64,000 bases of DNA from CAWFKS01 sp963816435 (lineage in GTDB: Bacteria > Pseudomonadota > Alphaproteobacteria > Rhizobiales > Rhizobiaceae). A program made the translations under genes and the position numbers. The stretch's first letter is position 1. Each line of letters opens with the position of its first letter. The DNA lies in contig CAWFKS010000016.1 of assembly GCA_963816435.1 (NCBI GenBank), forward strand, positions 1-64,000, in the 5' to 3' direction. A model generated the notes under the pieces. That model worked only from the letters and a program-made list of their open reading frames with translations, did not search any database and was not told the DNA's origin. Shown piece after piece: positions 27,842 through 36,266 of this stretch.

Positions 27842-27917
27842 CAGCGGCCGGTCTGAACGCGTGCGCGTGAAACTGATGGTGGCCGCAACGGGATGACCGG
27901 GCGGCCATTTTGATTTT
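27833..27917 (+). promoter_or_regulatory. trp attenuator (pause, antiterminator and terminator stems)
   Basis: Stem 1:2 is CCGCT-GAC-AGCGG around the leader stop. Stem 2:3 pairs GCGGCC (27844-27849) with GGCCGC (27881-27886). Stem 3:4 pairs TGGCCGC (27880-27886) with GCGGCCA (27901-27907) and is followed by TTTTGATTTT (27908-27917). 2:3 and 3:4 share the same segment, so they are mutually exclusive, which is the hallmark of transcription attenuation. The terminated product would be a small RNA of about 120 nt, like rnTrpL of Sinorhizobium. Confidence 0.85.
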
Positions 27918-27994
27918 CAAGGCACTCCGGCTCCCGCCGGCGAACTGGCGATGCGGCGCCGAACGCCCACGCCCCAGGGGAATGGAGAGCATTG

Positions 27995-30184
27995 ATGTCG
28001 GTCGAACTCACCGAGGACGGCGCGGAGCGTTTTGTCACCGCCGGCGGGATCACGGTCACCCGCCGCCGCCACGAGACGCCCTATGAAGGCGCCATAGAAG
28101 CCTATATCGACGCGCTGGATTCGCATCGCGGCGCGGTCTTTTCGTCCAACTACGAATATCCCGGCCGCTACACCCGCTGGGACACGGCCATCGTCGATCC
28201 GCCGCTGGCGATCTCGGCGCGCGGCCGCGACATGAAGTTGGAGGCGCTGAACGCCCGCGGCGAGGCCATGCTGCCGGCGCTACTCAAGGTCGTTGAGGCC
28301 CTGCCCGAGGTGACGGTTGTTTCGGCCGCGCCGCTTCTGGTGGAACTGAAGGTCGCCGAGCCCGGCCGCGTCTTCACCGAGGAGGAGCGCAGCCGCGTTC
28401 CCACTGTCTTCACGGTGCTCCGCGCCATCGTCGGCCTGTTCCGCTCCGACGCCGACCCCAATCTCGGCCTCTACGGTGCCTTCGGCTACGACCTGGCCTT
28501 CCAGTTCGATCATGTCGAACAGAAGCTGAAGCGCCCCGACAGCCAGCGCGATCTCGTGCTCTACCTGCCCGACGAGATCCTGGTCGTCGACCACCACGCC
28601 GCCCGCGCCTGGCACGACCGCTACGACTATGCCGGCGAGGGCTGGACCACCGACAACCTGCCGCGCCAGGGCGCCGAGACGCCGTTCCGCACGCCCGACC
28701 ACATCCCGCCGCGCAGCGACCACGAGCCCGGCGAATATGCGAAGCTGGTCGAAAAGGCCAAGGAGAGCTTCCGCCGCGGCGACCTGTTCGAGGTGGTGCC
28801 CGGCCAGATGTTCTTCGAGGCGTGCTCGTCGAAGCCGTCCGACATCACGCGGCGGCTGAAGGCCATCAACCCCTCGCCCTATTCCTTCTTCATCAATCTC
28901 GGCGACAACGAATATCTGATCGGCGCCTCGCCCGAGATGTTCGTGCGGGTCAACGGCCGCCGCGTCGAGACCTGCCCGATCTCCGGCACCATCAAGCGCG
29001 GCGACGACGCCATCTCGGACTCCGAGCAGATCCTGAAGCTGCTCAACTCCAAGAAGGACGAATCGGAACTGACGATGTGCTCGGACGTCGACCGCAACGA
29101 CAAGTCGCGCGTCTGCGAGCCGGGTTCGGTGCGCGTCATCGGCCGGCGCCAGATCGAGATGTATTCGCGCCTCATCCATACGGTCGACCACATCGAGGGA
29201 CGTCTGCGCGAGGGCATGGATGCCTTCGACGCATTCCTGTCGCACGCCTGGGCCGTCACCGTGACTGGCGCGCCAAAACTGTGGGCGATGCGCTTCATCG
29301 AGAACCACGAGAAGAGCCCGCGCGCCTGGTACGGCGGCGCCATCGGCATGGTCCATTTCAACGGCGACATGAACACCGGACTGACGCTGCGGACCATCCG
29401 CATCAAGGACGGCATCGCCGAGGTGCGGGCCGGCGCCACGTTGCTCTACGATTCCGATCCGGAAGAAGAAGAGGCCGAGACCGAGCTGAAGGCCTCCGCG
29501 ATGCTCGCCGCCATCCGCGAGGCCGGCAAGGCCAATGCCGCCTCAGCCGCCCGCGAGGCCGCCAGGGTAGGCAAGGGATTGAAGATCCTGCTCGTCGACC
29601 ACGAGGACAGCTTCGTCCACACGCTGGCGAACTATTTCCGCCAGACAGGCGCGACCGTGTCGACGGTGCGCACCCCGGTTCCCGACGAGGTCTTCGACAG
29701 CATCCGCCCCGATCTCGTCGTGCTGTCGCCCGGTCCCGGCATGCCGGCCGACTTCGACTGCACCGCGACGATCAGGAAGGCCCGCGGCCGCGAGCTGCCG
29801 ATCTTCGGCGTCTGCCTCGGCCTGCAGGCGCTGGCCGAGGCCTATGGCGGCGAACTCAGGCAATTGCACATCCCCATGCACGGCAAGCCGTCGCGCATAA
29901 GGGTCAACAATCAGCGGCTGATCTTCTCCGGGCTGCCGAAGGAGGTGACCGTCGGCCGCTACCACTCGATCTTCGCCGACCCGGTTCGCCTGCCCGACGG
30001 TTTCGAGGTGACGGCTGAGACCGACGACGGCATCGTCATGGCTATCGAGCACAAGGCCGAACCGATAGCTGCCGTGCAGTTCCATCCCGAATCGATCATG
30101 ACGCTCGGCCAGAACGCCGGCATGCGCATGATCGAGAACATCGTCGCCCACCTGCCGCGCAAGGCCAGGGAGAAGGCGGCTTGA
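27995..30184 (+). CDS. trpE(G): Anthranilate synthase, fused TrpE-TrpG
   Basis: This 729-residue enzyme converts chorismate and glutamine to anthranilate, the first step of tryptophan synthesis. The N-terminal ~515 residues are the chorismate-binding TrpE part (FEVVPGQMF, CPISGTIKRG, CSDVDRNDKSRVCEPGSV, PKLWAMRFIE). The C-terminal ~195 are the glutamine amidotransferase (ILLVDHEDSF, GVCLGLQAL with the nucleophilic Cys, QFHPES with the His). Fused TrpEG is typical of Rhizobiales. The start is ATG 27995, with GGAGAG upstream. It is controlled by the attenuator. Its stop overlaps the TTG of the CDF gene. Confidence 0.96.
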   Translation: MSVELTEDGAERFVTAGGITVTRRRHETPYEGAIEAYIDALDSHRGAVFSSNYEYPGRYTRWDTAIVDPPLAISARGRDMKLEALNARGEAMLPALLKVVEALPEVTVVSAAPLLVELKVAEPGRVFTEEERSRVPTVFTVLRAIVGLFRSDADPNLGLYGAFGYDLAFQFDHVEQKLKRPDSQRDLVLYLPDEILVVDHHAARAWHDRYDYAGEGWTTDNLPRQGAETPFRTPDHIPPRSDHEPGEYAKLVEKAKESFRRGDLFEVVPGQMFFEACSSKPSDITRRLKAINPSPYSFFINLGDNEYLIGASPEMFVRVNGRRVETCPISGTIKRGDDAISDSEQILKLLNSKKDESELTMCSDVDRNDKSRVCEPGSVRVIGRRQIEMYSRLIHTVDHIEGRLREGMDAFDAFLSHAWAVTVTGAPKLWAMRFIENHEKSPRAWYGGAIGMVHFNGDMNTGLTLRTIRIKDGIAEVRAGATLLYDSDPEEEEAETELKASAMLAAIREAGKANAASAAREAARVGKGLKILLVDHEDSFVHTLANYFRQTGATVSTVRTPVPDEVFDSIRPDLVVLSPGPGMPADFDCTATIRKARGRELPIFGVCLGLQALAEAYGGELRQLHIPMHGKPSRIRVNNQRLIFSGLPKEVTVGRYHSIFADPVRLPDGFEVTAETDDGIVMAIEHKAEPIAAVQFHPESIMTLGQNAGMRMIENIVAHLPRKAREKAA

Positions 30185-31089
30185 CCACCAAGCGCACCAT
30201 CCAGCAATTGGCCGCATGGTCGATCGCGGTGGCGCTCGGCGTCATGGCGCTGAAATTCGTCGCCTGGTGGATGACCGGCTCGGTCGCGCTCTATTCCGAC
30301 GCGCTGGAATCGACCGTCAACGTGATCGCCTCGGCGGCCGCCTTTTGGGCGATCCGCGTCAGCCATCAACCCGCCGACAGCCACCACCAGCACGGCCACC
30401 ACAAGGCGGAGTATTTCTCCGCCGTGCTGGAAGGCGTGCTGATCGTCGTGGCCTCCCTGCTGATCATCCTCGAAGTCTGGCGCAGTTGGCAGAACCCCGT
30501 GCCTCTCGACCAGCCCTGGGGCGGCCTCGGCGTCAACGCCGCCGCCGCGATCATAAACGCGATCTGGGCGATCATCCTGATCCGCGTCGGCGAGCGCGCC
30601 AAGTCGCCGGCACTCGTGGCCGACGGCCGCCACATCATGACCGACGTCGTCACCTCGATCGGCGTGCTGATCGGCCTGGTGGCCGCCGTGGCGACGGGTC
30701 TCCACTGGCTCGATCCGCTGCTGGCGCTGCTGGTTGCCCTCAACATCCTGTGGCAGGGCTGGAAGGTAATTGCCTCGTCCGTGGACGGCTTGATGGACCG
30801 CGCGGTCGGCATCGAGGAGAGCGTTCGCATCCGCGACATCATCTCCGCGCACTCGGCCGGTGCGCTGGAGGTTCACGACCTGAAGACGCGCATTGCCGGG
30901 CGCGCCACCTTCATCGAGTTCCACCTCGTGGTGGAGGCGGCGATGTCGGTGGCCGACGCGCACGCCATCTGCGATCGCATCGAGGAGGCGCTGAAGGCCG
31001 AAATTCCGTCCGTGCGGGTGATCATCCACGTCGAGCCGGACGACGAGGCCAAGCTTCCGCCCGGCACTTCGGCAGTGCCGTTCGCCTGA
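30181..31089 (+). CDS. Cation diffusion facilitator (CDF) metal exporter
   Basis: This 302-residue protein has about six membrane helices and a cytoplasmic C-terminal domain (EVHDLKTRIAGRATFIEFHLVV; AHAICDRIEEAL), as in FieF-type CDF exporters of divalent metals. Metal-site residues are seen in helix 2 (YSDALESTVN) and helix 5 (GRHIMTDVVTS). A His-rich loop (SHHQHGHHK) follows helix 2. The TTG start overlaps the trpE(G) stop by 4 bp (TTGA). The metal cannot be read reliably. Confidence 0.9.
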   Translation: MTTKRTIQQLAAWSIAVALGVMALKFVAWWMTGSVALYSDALESTVNVIASAAAFWAIRVSHQPADSHHQHGHHKAEYFSAVLEGVLIVVASLLIILEVWRSWQNPVPLDQPWGGLGVNAAAAIINAIWAIILIRVGERAKSPALVADGRHIMTDVVTSIGVLIGLVAAVATGLHWLDPLLALLVALNILWQGWKVIASSVDGLMDRAVGIEESVRIRDIISAHSAGALEVHDLKTRIAGRATFIEFHLVVEAAMSVADAHAICDRIEEALKAEIPSVRVIIHVEPDDEAKLPPGTSAVPFA

Positions 31090-31113
31090 GCATCGCGGGC
31101 TTTGCGGGGCCGG

Positions 31114-31136
31114 CAGGTTTTTGAAAAACCTGTTTT
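31114..31136 (+). terminator. Terminator of the trpE(G)-CDF transcript
   Basis: The perfect inverted repeat CAGGTTTTT-G-AAAAACCTG is followed by TTTT, 25 bp after the CDF stop. Confidence 0.75.
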
Positions 31137-31171
31137 CAATCAGCAGCTTGCCCAGCGACCCGGAATCAACT

Positions 31172-31230
31172 TGCGATCTTCCTGAATCAGGATCGCAGCA
31201 ACGTGATTCAGTTTCTCAGCTTGCTGAATC
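31172..31230. repeat. Overlapping inverted repeats between convergent genes
   Basis: CTGAATCA (31182-31189) can pair with TGATTCAG (31204-31211), and that same segment can pair with CTGAATC (31224-31230). A further 7-bp pair TGCGATC / GATCGCA (31172-31178, 31191-31197) is nested in the first. The hairpins are mutually exclusive. There is no T-run. The role is unknown. Confidence 0.45.
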
Positions 31231-31231
31231 G

Positions 31232-31504
31232 CTACCTCAATTCGCCCCAGGCAGGGTTCCACTCCACGTCGGCATCGAGCTGCACGAGAACGTCCGGGCG
31301 CGGGCTGTCCATCTGCTTGTTTTCGGCCAGCCGGAACGCGTCCTCAGGCTGCAGTTCCTCGCTGACATAGGTCGGATATTCGGCGTCATCATCGCCGTCG
31401 TTGATCTCGCGCACGAAGGCCATCACCTCGCCGCCCGACCTCAGCAAGCGCACGACCACCATGCCCGGCCGGCAATCGGCTTCTTCGATCCGTCGGAATT
31501 GCAT
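31232..31504 (-). CDS. Small acidic protein of unknown function
   Basis: This 90-residue protein is rich in Asp and Glu (DGDDDAEYP, LDADVEWNP). It begins MQFRRIEEADCRPGMVVVRLL and contains a repeated beta-like pattern (GGEVMAFVREI). No domain is recognised. Codon use and GC content resemble the neighbours. It converges on the CDF gene across the inverted-repeat region. Confidence 0.6.
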   Translation of the reverse strand: MQFRRIEEADCRPGMVVVRLLRSGGEVMAFVREINDGDDDAEYPTYVSEELQPEDAFRLAENKQMDSPRPDVLVQLDADVEWNPAWGELR

Positions 31505-31663
31505 CTCTCATCCAGCGCCGGCGTGCCGGCTTTCGTCTGTTGAAGTCTGCTCGCCCAACCCGCCGCCGCGCCACGAAGTTCCGCGCAAGCGTTTTGCAGC
31601 GCGAAGGAATTCCCGCCCCCGGGGACTCACAATTCGCCGGTCGCGGGTCTATGAGCCTTGCCG

Positions 31664-32761
31664 ATGGACAAACGCGCCGACACTTCCGACACCCCTCAGA
31701 AAGGCCTGCTGGGCGGTCTTCCGCGCCTCGTGCAATGGCTGCTGGTGCTCGTCGTATCTGCCGTGCTGACGGCGCTCATCGAGCTTGCCGGCCTGCCCGC
31801 GGCGCTGCTGCTCGGACCGATGATCGGCGGCATCGTTGCCGGCGCCAACGGCGCCGACATCCGCGTCCATCCCCTGCCCTTTGCCGGCGCACAAGGCGTC
31901 GTCGGCGTGATGATCGCCGCAGCGCTCGCGCCGGAACTGTTCTATTCGTTCTTCGACGACTGGGCGCTGATCCTCGGCTCTGTTGCCGCCACGGTCTTTG
32001 CCAGCAGCCTGCTTGGATGGCTGATCAGCCGGTGGAAGATCCTGCCCGGCACCACCGGCGTGTGGGGCTTCGCGCCCGGCGCGGCGAGCGCCATGGTGCT
32101 GATGGCCGAGGCCTTCGGCGCCGACGTTCGCCTCGTCGCCTTCATCCAGTATCTGCGCGTCATCTTCGTCACCGTCACCGCGGCGGTGGTCGCCGGGCTG
32201 TGGGTCGACACCAGCGGCGCCGAGGCGCCGGCGATTGTCTGGTTCCCGGCGATCGAATGGCTGCCTTTCGCCACGACGCTCCTGGTTGCGGCATGCGGCA
32301 CATGGTTCGGCCGGCTTCTTCGGCTGCCGGCGCCGAATTTCCTCGGGGTCATGCTGCTCGGCATCATCCTGCATCTCGGCGCAGGCCTCTCCTTCCAGCT
32401 TCCCGAATGGCTCCTGGCAGCGAGTTACGCGCTGGTCGGCTGGACGATCGGCCTGCGCTTCGACCGCCGCGTGCTGATCGACGCTGCCAGGAAGCTGCCG
32501 CAGATCGTCGCCGCCATCGTGGCGCTGATCGTCTTTTCGGGCGGCATTGCCTGGGTGCTGGCCAACGAGCTCGGCATCGACCCGTTGACCGCCTATCTGG
32601 CGACAAGCCCCGGCGGCATGGATTCGGTCGCCATCATCGCGGCTGCCGCCGGCAACCTCGACATCTCCTTCATCATGGCGCTGCAGATGATGCGCTTCCT
32701 GATCGTGCTCGTGGCCGGCCCGCCGCTGGCGCGGCTGGTCGCGAGCTGGGTGAAGGAGTGA
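31664..32761 (+). CDS. AbrB-type membrane protein (Gneg_AbrB duplication family)
   Basis: This 365-residue protein has ten or so hydrophobic segments in two related halves, each with the motif GAAS/GPMIGG: LLLGPMIGGIVAG with GFAPGAASAMVLMAEAFGAD in the first half, and SYALVGWTIGLRFDR with TSPGGMDSVAIIAAAAG in the second. This is the family formerly labelled 'ammonia monooxygenase' or AbrB. The names are misleading, and the activity is unknown, possibly transport. The ATG at 31664 is preferred over the TTG at 31658. Confidence 0.85.
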   Translation: MDKRADTSDTPQKGLLGGLPRLVQWLLVLVVSAVLTALIELAGLPAALLLGPMIGGIVAGANGADIRVHPLPFAGAQGVVGVMIAAALAPELFYSFFDDWALILGSVAATVFASSLLGWLISRWKILPGTTGVWGFAPGAASAMVLMAEAFGADVRLVAFIQYLRVIFVTVTAAVVAGLWVDTSGAEAPAIVWFPAIEWLPFATTLLVAACGTWFGRLLRLPAPNFLGVMLLGIILHLGAGLSFQLPEWLLAASYALVGWTIGLRFDRRVLIDAARKLPQIVAAIVALIVFSGGIAWVLANELGIDPLTAYLATSPGGMDSVAIIAAAAGNLDISFIMALQMMRFLIVLVAGPPLARLVASWVKE

Positions 32762-32764
32762 GGG

Positions 32765-32948
32765 CTTGTTTCGATGACGAGCCTGTTATATCTCCATTCC
32801 CATGTCCATGCGCGCATCAGCCACGTCCTTCGCTGCCCCCGCCATTGCGGGTGCGACTGCGTGCGCCCTGCGCTCCAGCCTGCTTCTTCTCGGCCTTAGC
32901 GGCGATCGCCGGGTTCGCTGAAGGAGCGCCCGGCGATCGGTTCGCCGG
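32765..32948 (+). promoter_or_regulatory. Candidate leuA promoter, leader and alternative hairpins
   Basis: A CTTGTT (32765-32770), 16 bp, TATATC (32787-32792) promoter would start transcription at or beside the ATG at 32802. Hairpin A pairs CGATCGCCGGG (32903-32913) with CCCGGCGATCG (32929-32939). Hairpin B pairs CCGGCGA (32930-32936) with TCGCCGG (32942-32948). They share sequence and exclude each other. There is no T-run after B, so control could be by attenuation or at translation. Confidence 0.5.
32802..32921 (+). CDS. Leu-rich leader peptide upstream of leuA (candidate)
   Basis: The 39-residue ORF starts MSMRASATSF and contains SSLLLLGLSGDRRVR, with four consecutive Leu codons (CTG CTT CTT CTC) plus one more Leu two codons later, then stops inside the loop of hairpin A. 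A Leu run just ahead of alternative hairpins and before leuA is what a leucine-sensing leader would look like. An overlapping frame starting at 32774 (MTSLLYLHSHVH) is a competing candidate. No Shine-Dalgarno is seen; a leaderless start is predicted. Confidence 0.5.
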   Translation: MSMRASATSFAAPAIAGATACALRSSLLLLGLSGDRRVR

Positions 32949-33049
32949 TGCGGCACTTCAGCTCCTTTCCAAAACCCTGTTTCGAAAACTGGTGGAAGCG
33001 CCCGACCGTTCGTGGCATTGAACGGCCGCCCGGCGCGGGAGAAGACGAC

Positions 33050-34777
33050 ATGAACGATCAGACCGGCATCCGAACCGAGGGCGCGAAACGCGCCGCCGGC
33101 ATGCCCAACGCCTCCGCGAAATACCAGCCCTACCCGCTGGTCGGCCTCAAGGACCGCACCTGGCCCGACAAGCGCATCGAGCACGCACCGATCTGGTGCT
33201 CGGTCGACCTGCGCGACGGCAACCAGGCGCTCGTCGACCCGATGGGTCACGACCGCAAGGCCCGCATGTTCCAGCTGCTGCTCGACATGGGCTTCAAGGA
33301 GATCGAGATCGGCTTCCCGTCGGCCTCGCAGACCGATTTCGACTTCACCCGCTGGGCGATCGAGGAAGGCGGCGTGCCCGACGACGTCTCGCTGCAGGTG
33401 CTGGTGCAGTGCCGGCCGGAACTGATCGCGCGCACCTTCGAGTCGCTGAAGGGTTCGGTGCGGCCGATCGTTCATTTCTACAATTCGACCAGCGAGTTGC
33501 AGCGCCGCGTCGTGTTCGAGAAGGACGTCGCCGGCATCAAGCGGATCGCCACCGACGCGGCCAAGATGATCACCGACATGGCGGCCAAGGCCGGGGGCGG
33601 CTACCGCTTCCAGTATTCGCCGGAAAGCTTCACCGGCACCGAGCTCGAGGTGGCACTGGAGATCTGCAACGCCGTCACCGAGATCATCGACCCGTCGCCC
33701 GAGCACAGGCTGATCCTCAACCTGCCGGCCACCGTCGAGATGGCCACGCCCAACGTGCATGCCGACCAGATCGAGTGGATGTCGCGCAATCTCGACCGGC
33801 GCGATTCCGTCATCCTGTCGCTGCACCCGCACAACGACCGCGGCACCGCCGTCGCCGCCACCGAGCTGGCGCTGATGGCGGGCGCCGACCGCGTCGAGGG
33901 CACGCTGTTCGGCAACGGCGAGCGCACCGGCAATGTCGATCTCGTCACCCTGGCGCTCAACATGTACACGCAGGGCGTCGACCCGATGCTCGACTGCTCC
34001 GACATCCCCCGGATGAAGGAGGTCTTCGAATATTCCAATCAGATGAATATCCCGGAACGCCATCCCTATGTCGGCGAACTGGTCTACACCGCCTTCTCCG
34101 GCTCGCACCAGGATGCCATCAACAAGGGCATGAAGGCGCTGCGCAAGGCCAACAAGCAGCAGTGGGAAGTGCCCTACCTGCCGATCGACCCGGCCGACGT
34201 CGGCCGCACCTACGAGGCGATCATTCGCATCAACTCGCAGTCCGGCAAGGGTGGTATCGCCTACATCCTGCAGGCCGACTACGGGCTCAACCTGCCGCGC
34301 AACCTGCAGGTCGAGTTCAGTCAGGTGATCCAGAAGATCACGGACGCGGAGGGCCGCGAGCTGCCCTCGAAGCGGATCTACGAGGAATTTCTCAAAACCT
34401 ATGTCGACCAGCCGGGGGCCCGGCTCAAATATGTCGATCACCGCACCTATCCGGACCCCGCCGTGAAGGGCCGGCGCCTGATCGAGGCGACGATCTCCGA
34501 TGGCGGCCGGGAAGTGGCGATCAACGGCACCGGCACCGGCCCCATCGACGCCTTCGTCAACGCGCTGTCGGGCCATGTCGGCATCGACCTTTCAGTCCTC
34601 GACTATTCCGAGCACTCCATGCAGCGCGGCTCAAACGCGGCGGCGATCTCCTACGTCGAGGTCGAATATCCGGGCGGCAAGCTGTTCGGCGCCGGCATCA
34701 GCCCCAACATCTCCGCCGCCTCGCTCGAGGCGGTGGTGTCGGCGGCCAACCGCATCCTCGCGAAGGATGCCGCTTGA
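33050..34777 (+). CDS. leuA: 2-Isopropylmalate synthase
   Basis: This 575-residue enzyme condenses acetyl-CoA with 2-oxoisovalerate, the first committed step of leucine synthesis. The catalytic barrel shows SVDLRDGNQALVDPM (residues 51-65) and the metal-binding HPHNDRG. The C-terminal ~130 residues form the regulatory domain that binds leucine (AINGTGTGPIDAFVNAL; GISPNISAASLEAVVSA). The DLRDGNQALVDPM and length match the longer LeuA type 2 found in Actinobacteria and many Rhizobiales. GGGAG lies upstream of ATG 33050. It is probably regulated by the leader. Confidence 0.96.
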   Translation: MNDQTGIRTEGAKRAAGMPNASAKYQPYPLVGLKDRTWPDKRIEHAPIWCSVDLRDGNQALVDPMGHDRKARMFQLLLDMGFKEIEIGFPSASQTDFDFTRWAIEEGGVPDDVSLQVLVQCRPELIARTFESLKGSVRPIVHFYNSTSELQRRVVFEKDVAGIKRIATDAAKMITDMAAKAGGGYRFQYSPESFTGTELEVALEICNAVTEIIDPSPEHRLILNLPATVEMATPNVHADQIEWMSRNLDRRDSVILSLHPHNDRGTAVAATELALMAGADRVEGTLFGNGERTGNVDLVTLALNMYTQGVDPMLDCSDIPRMKEVFEYSNQMNIPERHPYVGELVYTAFSGSHQDAINKGMKALRKANKQQWEVPYLPIDPADVGRTYEAIIRINSQSGKGGIAYILQADYGLNLPRNLQVEFSQVIQKITDAEGRELPSKRIYEEFLKTYVDQPGARLKYVDHRTYPDPAVKGRRLIEATISDGGREVAINGTGTGPIDAFVNALSGHVGIDLSVLDYSEHSMQRGSNAAAISYVEVEYPGGKLFGAGISPNISAASLEAVVSAANRILAKDAA

Positions 34778-35535
34778 GCGGGCTGCATGGCCGCCTCGCC
34801 GGCAAGGGGGAGCGCGTCATCGTGCTCCTCCACGGCTTCGGCGGTCATCATCTCGCCTGGTACGACATCCAGCCCGCACTCGCGCGCGACGCGCGCGTCA
34901 TTGCCTACGACCTTCCCGGTCACGGCGGCTCGCTCGATTATCCGGGCGCCGGGCCGGCAACCGTCGCCGTCAAGGCGATCCTGGCCGACCTGTCGGAGCG
35001 TGGCATCGAGCGCGCCCATCTCGTCGGCCACTCGATGGGCGGCGCCATCGCCACGCTGGCCGCGATGCGTGCGCCCGACCGGGTCGCCTCGCTGACCCTG
35101 CTTTCGCCCGGCGGTTTCGGGCCGGAGATCAACGCGCCGCTTCTCAGGCGCTACGCAGCGGCGATCGGGGCCGACGAATTGCGCCCGATCATGGAGGAGA
35201 TGGCCGCCCCCGGCTTCGTCATGCCGATGAAGCATGTCGCGAGCCTGGCGACCGTGCGCCGCCTTCCCGGCCAGCGCGAGAAGCTGATCGAGATCGCCGA
35301 GCTTATCACCCGCGACGGAAGGCAGGGCGAGATCCCGCGCGAGGCGATGGCCGGGCTTTCGATGCCTGTCACCGTGGTGTGGGGCACCGCCGATCCCGTC
35401 CTGCCCTTTTCGCAGAGCGAGAACCTGCCGCCGGTCTTCCGGCGCCACGTGCTGCCCGGCATCGGCCATCAACTTCTGGTGGAAAGCGAGAAGACGGTGG
35501 TACAGCAGGTGCGCAAAACCGTCGCCCCGGCCTGA
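34774..35535 (+). CDS. Alpha/beta hydrolase
   Basis: This 253-residue hydrolase has oxyanion-hole HGFGG, nucleophile elbow GHSMGG, acid in GTADPVLP and catalytic His in GIGHQL, so the triad is complete. The substrate is unknown; it resembles small esterases and the acyltransferase-like enzymes of this fold. The start is TTG at 34774, overlapping the leuA stop by 4 bp (TTGA), which couples it to leuA. That pairing has no obvious metabolic reason. Confidence 0.9.
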   Translation: MSGLHGRLAGKGERVIVLLHGFGGHHLAWYDIQPALARDARVIAYDLPGHGGSLDYPGAGPATVAVKAILADLSERGIERAHLVGHSMGGAIATLAAMRAPDRVASLTLLSPGGFGPEINAPLLRRYAAAIGADELRPIMEEMAAPGFVMPMKHVASLATVRRLPGQREKLIEIAELITRDGRQGEIPREAMAGLSMPVTVVWGTADPVLPFSQSENLPPVFRRHVLPGIGHQLLVESEKTVVQQVRKTVAPA

Positions 35536-35557
35536 GCCTTCTCACGCTGCGGGAACC

Positions 35558-35578
35558 GCATCGTGCCCGATGCATTTT
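35558..35578 (+). terminator. Weak terminator after the leuA-hydrolase pair
   Basis: The stem GCATCG-TGCC-CGATGC is followed by ATTTT, 22 bp after the hydrolase stop. Confidence 0.4.
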
Positions 35579-35642
35579 CGCCACAGTCGTGGTAACTCAT
35601 CGTTAACCATGTTTTTCCGGCCGGAATCGGGGACGTAACGCC

Positions 35643-36233
35643 ATGAGCCAGCCCGCCGACAACGCTGCACAGGCAAAGCTCAGCCGCCTCTCAGAGGCGG
35701 TTCGCGAGGCACGCACGGCCGCCGCCGAGCGCGACGACGTGGTGGTCGAGATGCGCGAGGCGCAGCGAACCCGCCTCGAACTGCTGGCCGACGAGTTGCA
35801 GCCGGTCGCCTCCGACGTTCCCGACGGAATGGATGGCTTCGATTTCGCGCTGTCTTCGGGCGAACAGCCGCGCCTGTGGATCGACGCCGTTGCCCACGTC
35901 TCGATGGGTCGCGACCGCCGCACCTACCGGTTCCTGCGCGACACCCGCTACGGCCGCGTCGTGCTTGCCGAGACAACCGACATGACGATGGTTGCCGAGC
36001 AGGTGACGCGCTATGTCGCCGAACGGATCGTGGAATGGCAGCGCGCCCGCGACGGCGAGTTCGAAACGGCCGTCTACAAGCAGCCGTCCGAGGAAACCGG
36101 TGCGGCCAAGCCCGGCCGCGTCGCCGATTTCCTCTCCAGCGTGGCGCTGATGCTGGTCGGCATCCTCGTCGGCGCGGCTGTCACGCTGGCCGTGCTGCGC
36201 GACCGCGTGCCGGAGCTGCAGAACCTGTTCTGA
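35643..36233 (+). CDS. Tail-anchored membrane protein of unknown function
   Basis: This is a 196-residue protein. The first ~55 residues are helical and charged (KLSRLSEAVREARTAAAERD). The centre has an alpha/beta region (FDFALSSGEQPRLWIDAVAHV, RFLRDTRYGRVVLAE). One membrane helix near the C terminus (VALMLVGILVGAAVTLAVL) leaves a short external tail. I do not recognise the family. A C-terminal anchor with a large cytosolic N-terminal part suggests a membrane-bound scaffold or regulator. It stands alone between terminators. Confidence 0.7.
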   Translation: MSQPADNAAQAKLSRLSEAVREARTAAAERDDVVVEMREAQRTRLELLADELQPVASDVPDGMDGFDFALSSGEQPRLWIDAVAHVSMGRDRRTYRFLRDTRYGRVVLAETTDMTMVAEQVTRYVAERIVEWQRARDGEFETAVYKQPSEETGAAKPGRVADFLSSVALMLVGILVGAAVTLAVLRDRVPELQNLF

Positions 36234-36266
36234 AGCCGCTTTTCTTCGCGCTCCTCGCGGGAACCG

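Noticed and set aside
32774..32899. Leader ORF beginning MTSLLYLHSHVH upstream of leuA
   Set aside because: It has Leu codons only at the start, far from the hairpins, and its ATG falls between the predicted -35 and -10 elements. It is kept only as a competitor to the ORF at 32802.
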